This document shows, in pieces, positions 34,071 through 46,600 of a stretch of 64,000 nucleotides of DNA. Position 1 is the stretch's first letter. Every line of letters begins with the position of its first letter. The notes beneath the pieces are model-generated. The model saw nothing but the letters and a program-made list of their open reading frames with translations, searched no databases and had not been told where the DNA came from. The position numbers and the translations under genes are program-made. Source of the stretch: Dastarcus helophoroides (taxonomy: Eukaryota; Arthropoda; Insecta; Coleoptera; Bothrideridae). The DNA is taken from positions 20,540,797-20,604,796 of the forward strand of contig CM053332.1 in NCBI GenBank assembly GCA_028583605.1, in the 5' to 3' direction.

Positions 34071-36867
34071 ATTTATTAAGATTTGGGAAATCTTCTAAAG
34101 ATCTGAAGAAGCTTTAAAGGCGTGAATAAACTTTCCCAGACTAGAGAAAACTTCTAAAGAATTTAAAAAGCCTTTGGAGAATTAAGAAGATTTGTGAGGA
34201 CCTGTGAAATATTACGAAAACTTGAACAAGTTGCTGGAGAGTTGAACAAACTTATAAAGACTTGTGGTATTTAAGAACAAAGTTTCTTGAAGTCTTAGAG
34301 GAATTTCTGAAGAATTAGGGCAGCTTTTGAAGAATTGAAGAAGTTTTAAAAGCTTGGTCAACCTTTTTTAGACTTGGGGAAGCTTCCTAAAAATTTGGGA
34401 AATTTTTGAAAAAAATTTGGGAAATTTTTGAAAAAAATTTAGAAGATTTTTGAAGACTTGAGGAATATTTCGAAGACTTAAGGAATATTTCGAAGACTTA
34501 AGGAATATTTCAAATACTCAACAAAGTTTTTGAAGAGTTGAGCAAATTTATAAAAATTTGAGGTGTTTCAGAAGAAAGTTTCTAAAATTCTAGGGAAACT
34601 TCCGAAGACTTGGGGAAGTGCCTGACGACTTCAAGAAGATCTAAAGACATAAGCAAACTTTTCTACACTGTGGGAACTTCCTAAAGTGTTTATTAAGCTT
34701 TTGGAAAATTAAGAAATTTTCTGGGGCCATTGGGACTCTAACGAAGACTTAAGAAAGTTTCTGAAGAGTTGAGCAAGTTTATAAAGACATGTGTGCTTCA
34801 GAAGAAAGCCTTGGAAATCTTGCAGGAACTTCTAAAGACTTGAGGAAACTTCTGAAGACTGAAAAACTTTCATAGGGGTGGGTAAACTTTTCCAGACCTG
34901 AGAAACCTTTTAAAACATTTACAAAGCTTTCGCAGAATTGAGAAGATTTAAAAAGACCTGTGAAATATTACGAACACTTGAACAAGTTGCTGGAGAGTTG
35001 AACAAACTTATAAAGACTTGTGGTATTTAAGAACAAAGTTTCTGAAGTTTTAGATAAATTTCTGAAAAATTGGGGCAGCTTTTAAAGATTTGAAGAAGTT
35101 TTAAAAGCTTAGTCAACCTTTTCTAGGCTTGGGTGAAGCTTCTTAAAAATTTGGGAAGTTTTTGAAAAATTTTGAAGATTTTTGAAGACTTAAGGAATAT
35201 TTCGAAGACTTAAGGAATATTCCGAAGACTTAAGGAATATTCCGAAGACTTAAGGAATCTTTCAAAGACTTAACGAAGTTTTTGAAGAGTTGAGCAAACT
35301 TATAAAAATTTGTGGTGTTTCAGAAGAAAGTTTCTAAAATTTTAGAGAAACTTCCGAAGACTTGGGGAAGCGTCTGACGACTTCAAGAAGATCTAAAGAC
35401 ATAAGCAAACTTTTCTAAACTGTGAGAAGTTTCTGAAGAGTTTATTAAGCTTTTGGAAAATTAAGAAGCTTTCTGGGGCCATTGGGAGTATAACGAAGAC
35501 CTAAGAAAGTTTTTGAAGAGTTGAGTAATTTCTAAAGACATGTGGTGCTTCAGAAGAAAGTCTTTGAAATTTTATAGGAACTTCTAAAGACTTGGGGAAA
35601 CTTCTAAAAACTGAAAAACCTTCATAGGTGTGGGCAAACTTTTCCAGACCTGAGAAACCTTTTAAAACATTTACAAAGCTTTTGGAGAATTGAGAAGGTT
35701 TGTGAAGACCTGCGAAATATTACGAAAACTTGAACAAGTTGCTAAAGAGTTGAACAAACTTATAAAGATTTGTGGTATTTCAGAACAAATTTTCTGAAGT
35801 CTCAGGGGTCTTTTTGAAGACTTGGGGAGGCTTTTGAAGTCTTGAAGAAGGTTTGAAAACTTGGTTAACCTTCGGGAAGCTTCTGAAAAATTTGGAAAAT
35901 TTTTGAAGGATTGAGAAGGTTTTTAAAGTCCTGAGGAATATTTCAAAAACTTTTTGAGGAGTTGAACAAAATTATAAAAAATGGTGGTATTTCGAAAAAA
36001 AGTTTTCAAAATTTTAGGAAAACTTCTGAAGACTTGGGGAAGCGTCTGAAGGCTTCAAGAAGATCTAAAGAGATGAGCAAATTTTTCTAGGCTCTGAGAA
36101 TTTTCTGTAGAGTTTATTAAGCTTTTGAAAAATTAAAAAAAATTCTGGAGCCATGATGAATATAACGAAGATTTCAAAAGGTTTCTAAAGACTTGAGCAA
36201 GTTTATAAAGACGTGGTGCTTTAGGAGAAAGCCTGTGAAGTCATAAGGAAATTTCTTAAGATTTGGGAAATCTTCTAAAGATTTAAAGAAGCTTCAAAGG
36301 CGTGGATAACCCTTTAAAGCCTTTGAAGTCTTATGGGAGCTTCTAAAGACTTGAGGAAACTTCTGAAGACTTATGGAAACATTTAAAGACTTGAGGAAAC
36401 TTCTGAAAAACTTTCATAGGGGTGGGCAAACTTTTCCAAACCTGAGAAACCTTTTAAAACATTTACAAAGGTTTTGGAGAATTGAAAAGATTTATGAAGA
36501 CCTGCAAAATATTACGAAAAATTGAACAATTTGCTGGAGAGTTGAACAAATTTATAAGACTTGTGGTATTTAAGAACAAACTTTCTGAAGTCTTAGAGGA
36601 ATTTCTGAAGAACTGGGGCAGTTTTTAAAGATTTAAAGAAGTTTTAAAAGCTTAGTCAAACTTTTTTAGACTCGGGGAAGCTTCTTAGAAATTTGGGAAG
36701 TTTTTGAAAAATTTTGAAAATTTTTGAAGATTTAAGGAATATTGGAAATCTTGTGGGAACTTCTAAAGACTTGAGAAAAATTCTGAAGACTAAAAATCCT
36801 TCATAGGGGTGAACAAACTTTTTCAGACCTGAGAAACCTTTTAAAAAATTTACAAAGCATTTGGAGC

Positions 36868-37050
36868 ATTGTTTTTAATTTAAATAGGTTTGCTTCTAAT
36901 TGGTACAAATTTATTATCAATTGAAACAAATGTGCTTTCCAATTTTCACAAATTTCTAGAACGTGCCTACCCAAATTTAAAAGTTTTTCTTCAAAATTTG
37001 TTTTTTTCTCTTATAATCTATCGTCTTAAGTTACAAAATGTTCGGTTAAA
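36868..37050. repeat. Recurrent 21-bp-unit/TCTATCGTCTTAAG module, copy 2
   Basis: TTTTTAATTTAAATAGGTTT, CTTTCCAATTTTCACAAATT, CTAGAACGTGCCTACCCAAA and CTATCGTCTTAAG occur here in the order seen at 30530-30720 and again at 39383-39570. The module is a landmark for block duplication within the second array. Confidence 0.82.
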
Positions 37051-37328
37051 TTTGTGTAACATTTTAGGAAAACTTCTGAAGACTTGAAGAAGCATTTGAG
37101 GACTTCAAAGAGTTCTAAAGACATGAGCAAATTTTTCTAGGCTGTGAGAAACTTCTGTGGAGTTTATTGAGCTTTTGAAAAATTAAGAAATTTTCTGGTG
37201 CCATGGGGAATATAACGAAGACTTCAGAAAGTTTCTAAAGACTTGAGCAAGTTTTTGAAGAGTTGGACAAACTTATTAAAATTTGTGATGTTTTAGAAGA
37301 ATGACACTAAAATTTTAGGAAAACTTCT

Positions 37329-37420
37329 GAAGACTTGGGGAAGCGTCTGAAGACTTGGAGAAGCGCCTGAAGACTTGGGGAAGCGTCTGAAGACTTGGGA
37401 AAGCGTCTGAAGACTTCAAG
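37329..37420. repeat. 20-bp minisatellite run (4 copies)
   Basis: GAAGACTTGGGGAAGCGTCT repeats four times at exactly 20-bp steps, with GGAG and CGCC variants, and leads into a GAAGACTTCAAG unit. It shows the basal unit of the whole family. Confidence 0.92.
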
Positions 37421-39382
37421 AAGTGCTAAAGACATAAGCAAACTTTTCTAGACTCTGAAAACCTTCTGAAGAGTTTATTAAGCTTTTGAAAAATTAGGAA
37501 ATCTTCTGGGGCTATGAGGAATATAACGAAGATTTCAGAAAGTTTCTAAAGACTTGAGCAACTTTATAAAGACATGTGGTGCCTCAGGAGAAAGCCTGTC
37601 AAGTCATATGGGAATTTCTTAAGATTTGGGGAATCTTTTTAAGATTTGAAGAGGCTTCAAAGACGTGGATAAACCTTTAAAGTCTTTGAAGTCTTGTAGG
37701 AACTTCTAAAGACTTGAGAAAACTTCTGAAGACTGAAAAACGTTCATAGGGGTGGGCAAATTTTTCCAGACCTGAGAAACCTTTTAAAAAAGTTACAAAG
37801 CTTTTGGAGAATTGCGAAGATTTGTGAAGACCTGTGACATATTACGAAAACTTAAACAAGTTGCTGAAGAGTTGAACAAACTCATAGACTTGAGGAATTT
37901 CTGAAGAATTGGGGCAGCTTCTAAATATTTGAAGAAATTTTAAAAGCTCAGTCAACCTTTTTTAGACTTGGGAAAGCTTCTTAAAAATTTGGGAAGTTTT
38001 TGAAAAATTTAGAAAATTTTTGAGGACTTAAGGAATATTTCGAAGACTTAAGGAATCTTTCAAAGACTTAACGAAGTTTTTAAAGAGTTGAGCAAACTTA
38101 TAAAAATTTGTGATGTTTCAGAAGAGAGTTTCTAAAATTCTAGGAAAACTTCCGAAGATTTGGGGAAACGTTTGATGACTTCAAAAAGTTCTAAAGACAT
38201 AAGCAAACGTTTCTAGACTGTGAGAACTTTATGAAGAGTTAATTAATCTTTTGGAGGAATAAGACATTTTCTGGGGCCATTGGGACTATAATGAAGACTT
38301 AGCAAAGTTTTTGAAGAGTTAAGCAAGTTTATAGACATGTGGTGCTTCAGAAGAAAGCCTTGGAAATCTTGTGAAAACTTCTAAAGACTTGAGGAAATTT
38401 CTGAAGACTGAAAAACCTTCATAGGGGTGGACAAACTTTTTCAGGCCTGAAAAACCTCTTAAAAAAATTTACAAAATTTTTGAAGAATTGCGAAGATTTG
38501 TAAAGACCTGTGAAATATTACGAAAATTTGAACAAGTTGGTGGAGAGTTGAACAAACTTATAAAGACTGTGTGTGTGGTATTTGAGAACAAAGTTTCTGA
38601 GGTCTTAGAGGAATTTCTGAAGAAATGGGGCAGCTTTTAAAGATTTTAAGAAGTTTTAAAAGCTTAGTCAACCTTTTTTAGACTTGGGGAAGCTTCTTAA
38701 AAATTTGGAAAGTTTTTGAAAAATTTAGAAGATTTTTAAAGACTTAAGTTATATTTCGAAGACTTAAGGAACATTTTGAATACTTAACGAAGTTTTTAAA
38801 GAGTTGAGCAAACTTATAAAAATTTGTGGTCTTTCAGAAGAAAGTTTCTAAAATTCTAGAGAAACTTCCGAAGACTTGGGGAAGCGTCTGGCGACTTCAA
38901 GAAGTTCTAAAAACATAAGCAAACTTTTCTAGACTGTGAGAACTTTCGAAAGAGTTTATTAAGCTTTTGGAAAATTAAGAAATTTTCTGGGGCCATTGTG
39001 ACTCTAACGAAGACTTAAGAAAGTTTCTGAAGAGTTGAGCAAGTTTATAAAGACATGTGTGCTTCAGAAGAAAGCCTTGAAAATTTTGCAGGAACTTCTA
39101 AAGACTTGAGGAAACTTCTGAAGACTGAAAATCCTTCATAGGGGTGGGCAAACTTTTCCAGACCTGAGAAACCTTTTAAAACATTTACAAAGTTTTTGGA
39201 GAATTGAGAAGATTTATGAAGACCTGTGGAATATTACGAAAACAAGTTGCTGGAGAGTTGAACAAACTTATAAAGACTTGTGATATTTAAGAACAAAGTT
39301 TCTAAGGTCTTAGAGGAATTTCTGAAGAATTGGGACAGCTTTTAAAGATATGAAGAAGTTTTAAAAGCTTAGTCAACAATTG

Positions 39383-39570
39383 AGAATTGTTTTTAATTTA
39401 AATAGGTTTGCTTCTAATTCGTACAAATTTGTTATCAATTTAAATAAATGGGCTTTCCAATTTTCACAAATTTCTAGAACGTGCCTACCCAAATATAAAA
39501 GTTTTTCTTCAAAATTTGATTTTTTCTTTTACAATCTATCGTCTTAAGTCACAAAATGTCCTGTTAAAAT
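39383..39570. repeat. Recurrent module, copy 3, right edge of the array
   Basis: This is the same module as 36868-37050 (AATAGGTTTGCTTCTAATTC, CTAGAACGTGCCTACCC, CTATCGTCTTAAGTCAC). The ~20-bp array ends with it. Low-copy DNA starts after the small transposon fragment that follows. Confidence 0.8.
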
Positions 39571-39618
39571 TTGTAACATATTTCATTTTGTTGTGTCTTG
39601 GTTGCTCTAAGCTCTACC

Positions 39619-39667
39619 GCAACCTTCGTTGTGTTTTTTAATCTTTTCTGGTTTCAGGAGACAATTT
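39619..39667 (+). mobile_element. Foldback/TIR family 1, short right-arm remnant
   Basis: Only the CAACCTTCGTTGTGTTTTTT, ATCTTTTCTGG and TTTCAGGAGACAA blocks survive. Confidence 0.55.
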
Positions 39668-39689
39668 TCATTTTGTTACATTTTGAAAA

Positions 39690-40830
39690 AAAAAATGAAC
39701 GAATTATAAGAAAAAGTTAAAATTTTTTGATTGAATATTTATTTTTCTTTAACTGCTTAAGTCACAGGGGGACAAGTGCCCCAACCATGGCGTCAGAAAA
39801 TGCCTCTAATAATACATAAATGTGAAAGGGTGCTTCTGTTAGTTTACTTTCTATGGGTCGTGTACTGAAGCGATTTTGACGAAAATTGGTATGAACTTTC
39901 CGTGTACTGAAATGATTTTGAAGAAAATTGGTATGGACTTTCCATGCAAGGCGGAATCATTAATAGTATACGTTAAGTCCTGGAAAACTCTTCCAGATAT
40001 TTCCAAACTAATATTATATCCAGAAGGAGTACGTTATCTTTCACCATTTCCTATGTAATTAAAGGAACTGACAGCGACTGCAGCGTCATCTACCAATAGG
40101 CCACAACTTTATCGTAAATTCGCACCTAGGATTTACGGGTTGACAGAGTCATATAAAGCGCTAGGGAGCAACTTCCCTACCCAATACATAGCTGGAGACG
40201 AGCTGGGCAACTAAATATGCACATGATCGTATCAACGAATTTGAACAAAACATCATTCTGCAATCTAACGAACTCTTTAAAACTATTCATTAAAAAAAAG
40301 TTAGTTGTGCTACAAACTAATTTTATCTATGCACTATCTTACAGCAATATCTGGTTCTCAATCTAACCCCGGAGACAAATTAAAACGTGCAAACAAAACC
40401 AATTGATCTAATTTAATAAAAAATAACTCTCTTCAATTTTGTAGAATTTTCCCGTTAAATAACATCGAATTCCGCGAACGAAGTCGCCAGTAATATAGTT
40501 GATCCACCTCTAAACACCAACGCAACTTCATGAGTAATCATCCATTACTCCTAATATCAATTTGTCACATTACGTGCGTCTTATCTGTTATAGCTCGACC
40601 AAGAAAAATTAAGTGGAACAACCTGTTTATAAATTATGCATCCCCCGTTTGTTGAAACCGGATAATATGAAAGGGTGTCGCTTCTGAAATGCTCGAAGGG
40701 TGAAACGCCAAGTCATTTTTATCGCGGGATCTCTCGCGTCAGCTTTGGAAGAGATGAGGCACGAAGCAAATTAAATTTTTATCCGTTCCGCATATGTGAC
40801 ACTGTGTGCCACTGTGTCATGTTTGGTATC
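39690..40830. other. Low-copy DNA with a 42-bp direct repeat
   Basis: Near 39859-39942 a 42-bp stretch (CGTGTACTGAAGCGATTTTG and on to GAACTTTC) is repeated in tandem with a few changes. A 60-codon frame covers it but has no recognised domain. The phrase resembles tails of insect transposons. The rest is ordinary AT-rich DNA without a recognisable gene. It ends at the TTGGTATC that may be the target duplication of the next element. Confidence 0.35.
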
Positions 40831-40912
40831 CATAGACGTAGCTAGAATAGGGCAGCCCCCCTGGCCCATGCAATCGACGAAAATTTATATTGAACTGAGG
40901 AGACCTTTGTTG

Positions 40913-40998
40913 TATTTTTTAATCTTTCTTGGTTTCAGGGGACAAGTTTTGTATTACAATTTTTAAAGACAACCAAGGGCCAGTCCGTTCCACCCAAA
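40913..40998 (+). mobile_element. Foldback/TIR family 1, right arm
   Basis: The ACCTTTGTTGTATTTTTTAA, TTTCAGGGGACAAG and GGCCAGTCCGTTCCACCC blocks run to the family terminus, followed by an A-run. The inner hammerhead-like core is absent. Confidence 0.78.
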
Positions 40999-41004
40999 AA
41001 AAAA

Positions 41005-43680
41005 ATGAGGAGACTTTCTCTAAAAAATTTCTATTCGACAAAATTCGTCCTTTAAACTATTTATATTTCTCGAAATTTCGACTTATTTCTCAAAATTCTC
41101 CTTTTTTCATAAATTTCTTTCGAAATTTCAAATGTATTCCCAAAATTCAATTTCATTCATCAGAATTCGACTTAGCTCAAGAATTTAAAAATTTATCTCA
41201 AAATTTTTCGTTTTCTTTTTCGAAATTTTACCATTCCTCAAAATACGTTTTTTCTGGAATGTTCAGCTTTTCTGTAAATTTGGAATTTCTGAAAATTTTG
41301 ACTTGTTTATCAAGATCTACCTTTTTCCTCAAAATTTGATCGATTTTTTAATAAAAATATTTATCCGGAAATGTTTATGACTTTTTTAAAAATTTTATAA
41401 AAAGACAAAAATTCCCTGGAATGGTTTATAAGTGAAATACAACTTGTTTCTCAAAATTTTGACGTTTATGTCATTTTCTGTCTTAGGGTGGAGCATGTCT
41501 GCTTCTGATTCAAGCGGTCAAGAGAAAATTCTAGAAATCACATTTTTCTAAAAATTTGTCCTTTTTCCAAAATTCGACAAGATTTGACTCTATGAAAATT
41601 CTCGACTAAATTTGGACTTATTTCTCAAAATTTAGATCGCCCTTTTGTTTTTTAAGGGAAAAAATCGAAATTTGCAGAAAAAACGAATGAAAAAACATCG
41701 AAACTTGGACATTTTTCCCAAAATTCGTCTTTTTTCGCAAATTTCAAATTTATTCTAAAATCCCATCCTGTATGTTCCAGGAAATCTGAATATTTTTCCG
41801 ACAAATTCGTATCTTTCTTAAAATTTCGACCTCTTTTTAATACTAGCTTTTTTCATAAGCGGATATTCTCAAAATTGTACTTTTTCTTGAAGTTTGAATT
41901 TTTTCTGGACAATTTCGATCTTTGATGCTTCATTTGGTAGTTTTTCTAGAAATGTCGACTGTTTTTCGGAGATTTAGTTTTATTTAATTTTATTTATTTT
42001 TTTTTTTTGGTGGGTCCTCTTCAAAAATTGAAATACAAATATTGTCCCCAGAAATCAAGAAAGATTATAAAACACAACAAGATTGCTCTAACGCATTTTG
42101 GAAGCCAAGCTATCATCTTCAGAGAGATACTGAGATTTTTATTACCATCAGGTTTTCTGAAGATTTTGATCTTTTAGAATTTGATCAGGTTTCTTAAAAT
42201 TTCTTCTTTTCTCGATTTTTTTATATCAAAATTCGATATTCTACTTCGCTAAAAATTTTGAATTTTTCTTTTAAAATTACTTTAAATTCGCATTTTTAGA
42301 AATTTCGACTTTATTCCCAAAATTCTACTTTTTGGACTCTTCTTTCAGAAATCATTTTTCTATCAAAATTCTACCACTTTCCTGAATATTTGTCTTTTTT
42401 AAAGTTTTGACTTTATTAAATTTGACTCCAGAAATTTCAGCTTCATATTTCTCTTTATTTTCGAAATTTCGACTTTTTCCAGGCTTGTTTGAAGAGTTCC
42501 ATTTTTATTGAATATTTCAACTTTTTAAAATATCCAGTCTATTTCGAAATCTCAACTTTTATCGAAATTTCATTTCGAAAGTTTTAATTTGTTTTCAAAA
42601 TCTTTACTTATTATTATTATTTGCCAAATTTAGACTTTTTTCCAAAACTTCTACTTGATTCCTAATTTTTTTTTTTAATATTTTTTTTTAATTTTTCTAC
42701 CACTGACACATTTGATTTTTTCTTAAAATTTCGAATTACCAGAAGTTTGATACAAAATTTCGACTACTTTAATTTTGTATTTATTAATTCGATTCAGTAT
42801 CTCTCTGAAGATGACAGCTTGGCAAGTTTGATACAAAATTTCGACTTCTTCAATTTTGTTTTTATTAATTCGATTCAGTATCCCTCTGAAGATGACAGCT
42901 TGGCTGTCGAAACGCGTTAGAGCAATGTTTGTTGTGTTTTTTAATCTGTCTTGGTTTCAGGGGACCAGTTCTGTATTTCAATTTTTGAAGATAACCAAGT
43001 TATCTTCAAAAATTGAAATACAGACCAATCCGTTCCGCCAAAAATTAATTCGATTGTTTTGATTTTCTTTAAACTTCTATCTTTTTTTCCAAAGATTCCA
43101 CTTGTTTTAAAATGTTCTTAGTTTAAAATTTTTACGATTTCTCAAACTTTAGTTTTTTTTTAATTATTTTCTTTTCAAAAATTTGACTTCTGAAGGCTCA
43201 GTATTTTTGAAAATTTCCCCTCTTCTTCTTCTCATTTTTTTTGAAAATTTTGATATTTCTGAAAGTTTGGATTTTCTTAGAAATTTCGACTTTTTTGCCT
43301 TTTTCGATTTTTTTTAGGATTTCACATTCTTCGAAATTTCAACATTTTGGTATAAAAATTTCGATTTTTCGTCGAAGTTTTGTTGCAAATTTTGACTTTA
43401 CGTCGATGTTTTTGTTGAAAATTTCGATATTTTCGGGTATTAAAATTTTTCCTTTTTTAAAATTTCGACTTACGTCAAATCTCGACATAAGATGTCAAAA
43501 TTTTCGACTTTCTTTTTACATACACAACATTCTTTAAAATTTGAAACTTTTATCAAAATTAAGACTTTTCTAAATTTCAACCTTTTCAAATTTTCGACCT
43601 GTTTTCAAATTTGTTTTGAGAATTTCCATTTTTATGTAATCTTATATAAAATTGATTCTTTATAAAAGACTACTTTTTTA
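41005..43680. repeat. T-rich degenerate repeat family (~20-bp spacing)
   Basis: Blocks such as TTTCTCAAAATTTCGACTTT recur loosely every ~20 bp on the + strand and read as the complement of the AAAAAGTCGAAATTTTGAAA units at 53.2-55 kb. Frames of 98-136 codons occur here but translate to F/S/K-rich sequence that follows the repeat, so they are not called as genes. A foldback element is inserted at 42005-43044. Confidence 0.65.
42005..43044 (+). mobile_element. Foldback/TIR family 1, both arms, ~1.04 kb
   Basis: The left arm (42005-42130) starts TTTTGGTGGG and reaches AGCTATCATCTTCAGAGAGA. The right arm (about 42880-43044) has the hammerhead-like core CTCTGAAGATGACAGCTTGG / CTGTCGAAACGCGTTAGAGC and ends CCGTTCCGCCAAAA. 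Between the arms lies T-rich filler. An 81-bp tandem duplication (42744-42824 and 42825-42905) has copied the start of the core, so the first copy is cut after AGCTTGG. At 42971-43023 the right arm contains a perfect 25-bp-arm hairpin with a CAA loop. Confidence 0.78.
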
Positions 43681-43685
43681 AAAAA

Positions 43686-46600
43686 ATTCCTATCTTTTCT
43701 CTTCCCATCTCTTCTCTTCTTTTGTTTTCTCTTCTCTTCCCTTCTCTTCTTTTCTCTCCCCATCTCTTCTCTTCCCTTCTCTTCCCATATTTTCTTTTCT
43801 CTTCTTTTGTCTTCTCTTTTCATCTTTTCTTGTATGTTCTCTTCTCTCCCTACCTCTTTCTTCCCATCTCTTCTCTTCCCCTCTCTTTTCTGCCCATTTT
43901 TTTCATCCTATCTTTTCTCTTCCCATCTCTTCTCTTCACATCTTTCCTTTTCTCTTATCCTTTCTTCTCTTCTTTCCCCTTTTCTTCTCTTCTCTTCTCT
44001 CCTCTTCTCCTCCCAATATTTTTCTCTTTCCACCTTTTCTTTTCTCTTCTCTTCTCTCCTCTTCTCCTCCCAATATTTTTCTCTTTCCACCTTTTCTTTT
44101 CTCTTCTCTTCCCATCTCTTTTTTTCCCATCGCTTCTCTTCCTCTCTTTTTTCTTCCCATCTTTTCCCTTCCCATCTCTTCTCTTCCCATATTTTGTCTT
44201 ATTTTCTTCTCTTCCCTTATCTTCTCTTCTTTTCTCTTCTCTTCTTTTCTCTTCCCATCTTTTCTCTTTTCTTCAAATCTCTTCTCTTCCTCTCTCTTTT
44301 CTGCCAGTCTTTTCTCTCCCCATCTCTTCTCTTTCCATATATTCTCTTCTTTTCTCTTCTCTTTTCTTCTCTTTTCTTCTCTTTTCTTCTCTTTTCTCTT
44401 CTTTCCTCCTCCTTTATCTTATCTTCTCTCCTCTCCTCTCCTCTCCTCTCCTCTCCTCTCCTCTCCTCTCCTCTCCTCTCCTCTCCTCTCCTCTCCTCTC
44501 CTCTCCCCTCCCCTCCCCTCCTCTCCTCTCCTCTCCTCTCCTCTCCTCTCCTCTCCTCTCCTCTCCTCTCCTCTCCTCTCCTCTCCTCTCCTCTCCTCTC
44601 CTCTCCTCTCCTCTCCTCTCCTCTCCTCTCCTCTCCTCTCCTCTCCTCTCCTCTCCTCTCCTCTCCTCTCCTCTCCTCTCCTCTCCTCTCCTCTCCTCTC
44701 CTCTCCTCTCCTCTCCTCTCCTCTCCTCTCCTCTCCTCTCCTCTCCTCTCCTCTCCTCTCCTCTCCTCTCCTCTCCTCTCCTCTCCTCTCTTCTCTTCTC
44801 TTCTCTTCTCTTCTCTTCTCTTCTTTTTTCTTCTCTTTTCTTCTCTTTTCTTCTCTTCTCTTCTCTTCTCTTCTCTTCTCTTCTCTTCTCTTCTCTACTC
44901 TTCTCTACTCTTCTCTTCTCTTCTCTTTTCTACTCTTCTCTTCCCATATCTTATCTTATTTTCTTTTCTCTTCTCTTTCCTTATCTTCTCTTCTTTTCTC
45001 TTTTCTTCTCTTCTCTTTCCGTCTTTGCTCTTCTCTTCTCTTCTCTTCCCTTCTCTCCTTCCCTTTCCTCCCCTCCCCTTCTCTTCTCTCCTCTTTTCTT
45101 CTATTTTCATTTCCTCTTCTCTTCTCTTTTCTTCTCTTCTCTCCCCATCCCTTCTCTTTTCACCTCTTCTCTTCTCGTCTGTTCTCTTCTCACCTTTTTT
45201 CTTCCCATCCCTTCTTTTCTCCTTTCTTCTCTTCTTTTTCTCTTCTATTCCCTTCACTTCTCTTCTCTCCTCATCTCTTCACTTTCCATTTCTTCTCATC
45301 CCATCTCTTCCCATTTTTTCTGTTCCCATCTCTTCCCTTCTTTTCTTCTCTCTTATCTTCTTTTGTCTTCTCTTTTCATCTATTCTCTTCTCTTTTTATC
45401 TTTTCTTGTCTGCTCTCTTCTCTTCCGAACTTTTTTCTTCCCATATCTTCTCTTCCTCTCTCCTTTCTTTCCATCTTTTCTCCTCTCTTCCCTTCTCTTC
45501 TCTCCCCATCTCTTTTCTTCTTTTCTTTTCTCTTCTCTTCCTTTCTCTTCCCATCTTTTCTTTTGTCTTCTCTTTTCATCTATTCTCTTCTCTTTTTATC
45601 TTTTCTTGTCTGTTCTCTTCTCTTCCCACCTTTTTTCTTCCCATCTCTTCTCTTCCCCTCTCTTTTCTGCCAATCTTTTTTATCCTATCTTTTCTCTTCC
45701 AATATCTTTTTTTCTCATCTTTCCTTTTCTCTTATCCTCTTTTCTCTTCTCCTCTCTTCTCTTCCCTTCTCTTCTTTCCTCTCCTCGTCTCTTCTCTTCC
45801 CATCTTTTCTCTTTCCATCTCTTCTCTTTTAATATTGTATCTTGTCTTCTTTTCTTTTCTCCTCCCTTATCTTCTCTTCTTTTCATTTATCTTTTTTCTC
45901 TTCTCTCCCCTTCTCTTTTCTTCCCAGCTATTCTCTTCTTTTCTTTTCACTTCTCTTCCCTTATCTTCGCTTCCTTTCTCTTCTCTTCCCTTCTCTTCTC
46001 TTTTCATCTCTTCTTTCCTTATCTTTTTTTGTCTTCTCTCCCCATTTCTTCTTTTTCCATCTCTTTTGTTCTCTTCCCATCTCTTCTCTTTTCACCTTTT
46101 CTCTTCTCGTCTGTTCTCTTCCCACTTTTTTCCTTCCCATCTCTTCTCTTCCCCTCTCTTTTCTGCCAATCTCTTTTATCCTATATTTTCTCTTCCAATA
46201 TCTTCTTTTCTTATCTTTCCTTTTCTCTTATCCTCTTTTCTCTTCTCTTCTCTTCTCTTCCCTTCTCTTCTTTCCTCTCTTCGTCTCTTCTTTTCCCATC
46301 TTTTCTCTTTTCTTCCCATCTCTTCTCTTCCTCTCTTTCCTTTCCATCTTTTCTCTTCCCATCTCTTCTCTTCTAATATTGTATCTTTTCTTCTTTTCTC
46401 TTCTCCTCCCTTATCTTCTCTTCTTTTCATTTATCTTTTCTTCTCTTCTCTCCCCTTCTCTTTTCTTCCCATCTATTCTCTTCTTTTCTTTTCACTTCTC
46501 TTCCCTTATCTTCGCTTCCTTTCTCTTCTCTTCCCTTCTCTTCTCTTTTCATCTCTTCTTCCCTTCTCTTTTTTTCTCTTCTCTTCCCATTTCTTCTTTT

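Larger units (their letters stand above)
31780..39380. repeat. Second large array of the ~20-bp family
   Basis: The unit order is as at 5.6-9.3 kb: GGGGAAGCGTCTGA..., CTGGGGCCATTGGGA, TATAAAGACATGTG, CAAACTTTTCCAGACCTGAG, GAACAAGTTGCTGGAGAG. The CTGGGGCCAT anchor lies at about 32731, 34721, 35472 (steps of about 0.75 kb locally), 38271 and 38988 (717 bp), with rearranged spacing elsewhere. Orientation is constant and matches the first array. A run of pure GAAGACTTAAGGAATATTCC-type 20-bp units lies at about 35181-35280. No genes are seen. Confidence 0.88.

Noticed and set aside
40929..41339. 136-codon frame with FSKF-rich sequence
   Set aside because: It starts in a transposon arm and continues through T-rich degenerate repeat; no domain is visible.
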